A stretch of 64,000 nt of DNA from Syngnathus acus (Eukaryota; Chordata; Actinopteri; Syngnathiformes; Syngnathidae). The DNA is taken from positions 5,441,501 to 5,505,500 of the forward strand of contig NC_051103.1 of assembly GCF_901709675.1 (NCBI RefSeq). The letters run 5' to 3'. Positions 61,760-64,000 of the stretch are shown here, piece by piece (the first letter of the stretch is position 1; each line of letters opens with the position of its first letter). The notes under the pieces were generated by a model. It worked only from the letters and a program-made list of their open reading frames with translations. It was not told the DNA's origin and did not search any database. A program made the position numbers and the translations under genes.

Positions 61760-64000
61760 ATGGACGACGGTGACCAACAGGATGAGGAAAAAGCAGGAGA
61801 GAATGATAAAGAGATGAAAAACCAGATGAATATTGTGGAAAAGGGCGTGACGGAGAGTAAAAGACATGAGAGAGAGAAGAAGAGGCGCGGATGGGCGCTG
61901 AGCGAGCGACTGGCCATAAATGTTTCGGGGATGCGCTACGAAACCCAACTTCGTACCTTAGCCCAGTTCCCCGACTCCATGCTGGGCGACCCGCAAAGAA
62001 GGTCGCACTACTTTGACCCCTTGCGAAACGAACTCTTCCTGGACCGCAATCGGGCTTGCTTCGACGCCATCCTCTACTTCTACCAGTCAGGCGGGCGGCT
62101 GCGGAGGCCCGCCAACATCCCCCTGGACATCTTCATGGAGGAGCTTTTGTTCTACGAGCTGGGAGAGGACATCATGAACCGCTTTAAGGAGGACGAAGGC
62201 TTTACCAAAGAGGAAGAGAGGCCGCTGCCCGCCAACGAAATGCAGAAAAGACTTTGGATGCTTTTTGAACACCCGGAGTCTTCGTCGGCCGCTCGCATCA
62301 TCGCCATCATCAGCGTCATGGTTATTGTGGTGTCCATCCTCATCTTCTGCCTGGAGACGCTGCCGGACTTCCGCGTTGAGAAGGAGACACGAGAGGTACG
62401 GAACGTTAATGGAAATAGAATCGTGCGGAATAGTCGGATGACCTTTGACCTTGAAGTTTGAAAAGTTCCAAACGTTATTGTGAGAGAAAAAAATAGTCGC
62501 GATGATACTTGAAGTCAGGAATGTGTAAAAGGAGAGAAGGGGCGGGGCTTGGTCAGGTGTGCGCCGCAAAGGTCGCCACGCATAGGTGAAGCACTGCCAA
62601 AGTTTCCCGCCGGATTAGAACAGAAGATTAAAAGGTCTCGCAGGACATCGGGTCATGTTAATACATTCTTTCGGCGCCGGGCCGGGCCAGGAAAGTCACT
62701 TTGTCCGGTCCAAGTCAGCGCGCCGGCGATGAACGCGGAGACGAGCGGGAAGCGGTAACAGCGAGACGCTCTCGGATTTCTCTTCAGACATCTCGCGAGG
62801 TTATATTTAGTTTGAGGAGAGCCCTTGGAGGTGATGATGACATACCGGTAACCACCTGACCTACTACCGAATATAATTTCCAAATTGCACGGAAAAGGAG
62901 CATCAAACACCCGAACGGTCTATGAAATCGACATCAAGCCATCTTGTTGAATGAAAATGGCCTCCGCCCGTCAACGTGATGCTAACCCTGGCGCAAAACG
63001 GAAAGACAGGTGCACTGCAAGCGAGATCGGGGCAGCTATGATTGATATGCAAAGCCGCAAATGTCAAGCGCTTTATGGCGGCGGCCAAAAGTGACAGCCA
63101 ATCAGATGGTGAACAACATACTATCAGAATACTGCGAAAACGGGATCCCCCGGACCTAAAGGGGTTAAAAATAGCCCAGCTTTTAAAAGCCTTTCCTATT
63201 TTGCCAAACGTGTTTATTCCATTTCTGGGTAAGAGTCAGATGAGAAGGTGACCTGCATTAGCTTGTGTTGTTTATTTTTCAAGCTCCATTTTGCTTTTTG
63301 TGGTTTGTCTGCCGCCATCTCAGGATCATCTTCACAAGCACCACGGCCAAGGGAGGAACGTGTCCGAGGCCGCGCCTCCACCTGCCAGTGTTTTCAACGA
63401 CCCCTTCTTCATGGTGGAGACCGTTTGTATCTTCTGGTTCTCTTTTGAGCTCATCATGCGCTTTTGCTGCTGTCCCAGCAAGATACACTTCTTCAAAGAC
63501 GTCATGAACATCATCGACTTCAGCGCCATTTTGCCCTATTTCGTCACTCTGGGAACGGAGCTCGCTAAGGAAAGCGAAACCAGCCCGGCCACTTCCTTAG
63601 CTATTATCAGAGTCATCCGACTGGTGAGGGTGTTCAGGATCTTCAAATTGTCCCGTCACTCCAAAGGTCTTCAGATCCTCGGTCAGACGCTGAGGGCGAG
63701 TATGCGTGAATTGGGCCTTCTGATTTTTTTCCTTTTCATCGGCGTCATCATTTTCTCCAGCGCCATCTACTTCGCCGAGGCCGACCACAACGACACGGCC
63801 TTTGTCAGCATCCCGCACGCTTTCTGGTGGGCTGTGGTCACCATGACAACGGTGGGCTACGGAGACATGTACCCGCAGACGGTTTGGGGGAAACTGGTGG
63901 GCTCCATGTGCGCCATTGCCGGCGTGCTGACCATTTCCTTACCAGTGCCGGTCATCGTGTCGAACTTCAGCTACTTCTACCACCGGGAGACGGAATGCGA
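61760..64000 (+). CDS. kcna7: Voltage-gated potassium channel Kv1.7 (partial, cut by window end)
   Basis: A Shaker-type delayed rectifier subunit. Exon 1 is 61760-62395 and exon 2 is 63324 to the window end, joined in phase 0 across GTACGG and CTCAG. The start [16 protein letters not shown] is chosen because splicing from the upstream GTGAGT donor places an in-frame TGA before it. This gives an N-terminus much longer and more charged than in human. T1 has [21 protein letters not shown]1 ends [15 protein letters not shown]. Exon 2 begins in the S1-S2 loop with a sequon (NVS), followed by S2, the S4 arginine ladder ([19 protein letters not shown]), filter TMTTVGYGD and gate [19 protein letters not shown]. 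The coding intron in the S1-S2 loop is characteristic of Kv1.7; most Kv1 genes have an uninterrupted coding region. The C-terminal tail is outside the window. Confidence 0.93.
62396..63323. other. kcna7: kcna7 intron in the S1-S2 loop
   Basis: A 928-bp intron with a GTACGG donor and a CTCAG acceptor. No exon or recognisable element inside. Confidence 0.85.

Overview
This window is vertebrate nuclear DNA, almost certainly from a teleost fish (probably a percomorph). The genes have many small exons with GT/AG introns, compact introns, long homopolymer and CA/GT microsatellite tracts, and relics of typical fish DNA transposons. No bacterial, viral or organellar gene was found.

Layout, left to right: (1) cpt1a-type carnitine palmitoyltransferase 1, + strand, 18 coding exon positions, 827-5980; (2) tnnt1, slow skeletal troponin T, +, 8075-9788, with a TATA promoter near 7056; (3) dnaaf3, dynein assembly factor, -, 10056-12698; (4) syt5-type synaptotagmin, -, 13386-15305; (5) a divergent ferritin subunit, -, 16920-18086; (6) ptprh-type receptor tyrosine phosphatase, +, 19055-23666; (7) a HARBI1-like transposase-derived protein, -, 23996-25161; (8) a BED-finger hAT relic, about 25350-26050; (9) pigp, -, 26146-26784; (10) rexo4, +, 27547-29457; (11) about 8.5 kb without genes; (12) kcnc3 (Kv3.3), +, 37942-48983, with a 7.7 kb first intron holding a THAP-type DNA transposon; (13) about 12.8 kb without a recognised gene; (14) kcna7 (Kv1.7), +, from 61760 and cut by the window end.

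The set tnnt1-dnaaf3-syt5-ptprh matches a human 19q13.4 neighbourhood. A CPT1 gene, a ferritin gene, KCNC3 and KCNA7 match another part of human 19q13. The window therefore looks like one fish segment carrying both human blocks, with pigp, rexo4 and the harbinger-derived gene added from elsewhere. The genes are not an operon. Several are excitable-tissue genes (troponin T, CPT1, Kv3.3, Kv1.7, synaptotagmin), but no shared regulation is demonstrated.

The most interesting observations are: a pair of homologous alternative exons in cpt1 that can only be used one at a time without breaking the frame; an intact full-length HARBI1-like protein in which all three catalytic acidic positions appear replaced; a ferritin that has lost four acidic or amide residues at the ferroxidase centre without gaining the usual light-chain nucleation cluster; a histidine-rich luminal tail on the synaptotagmin; and a deletion-derivative THAP transposon with perfect 16-bp ends inside kcnc3.
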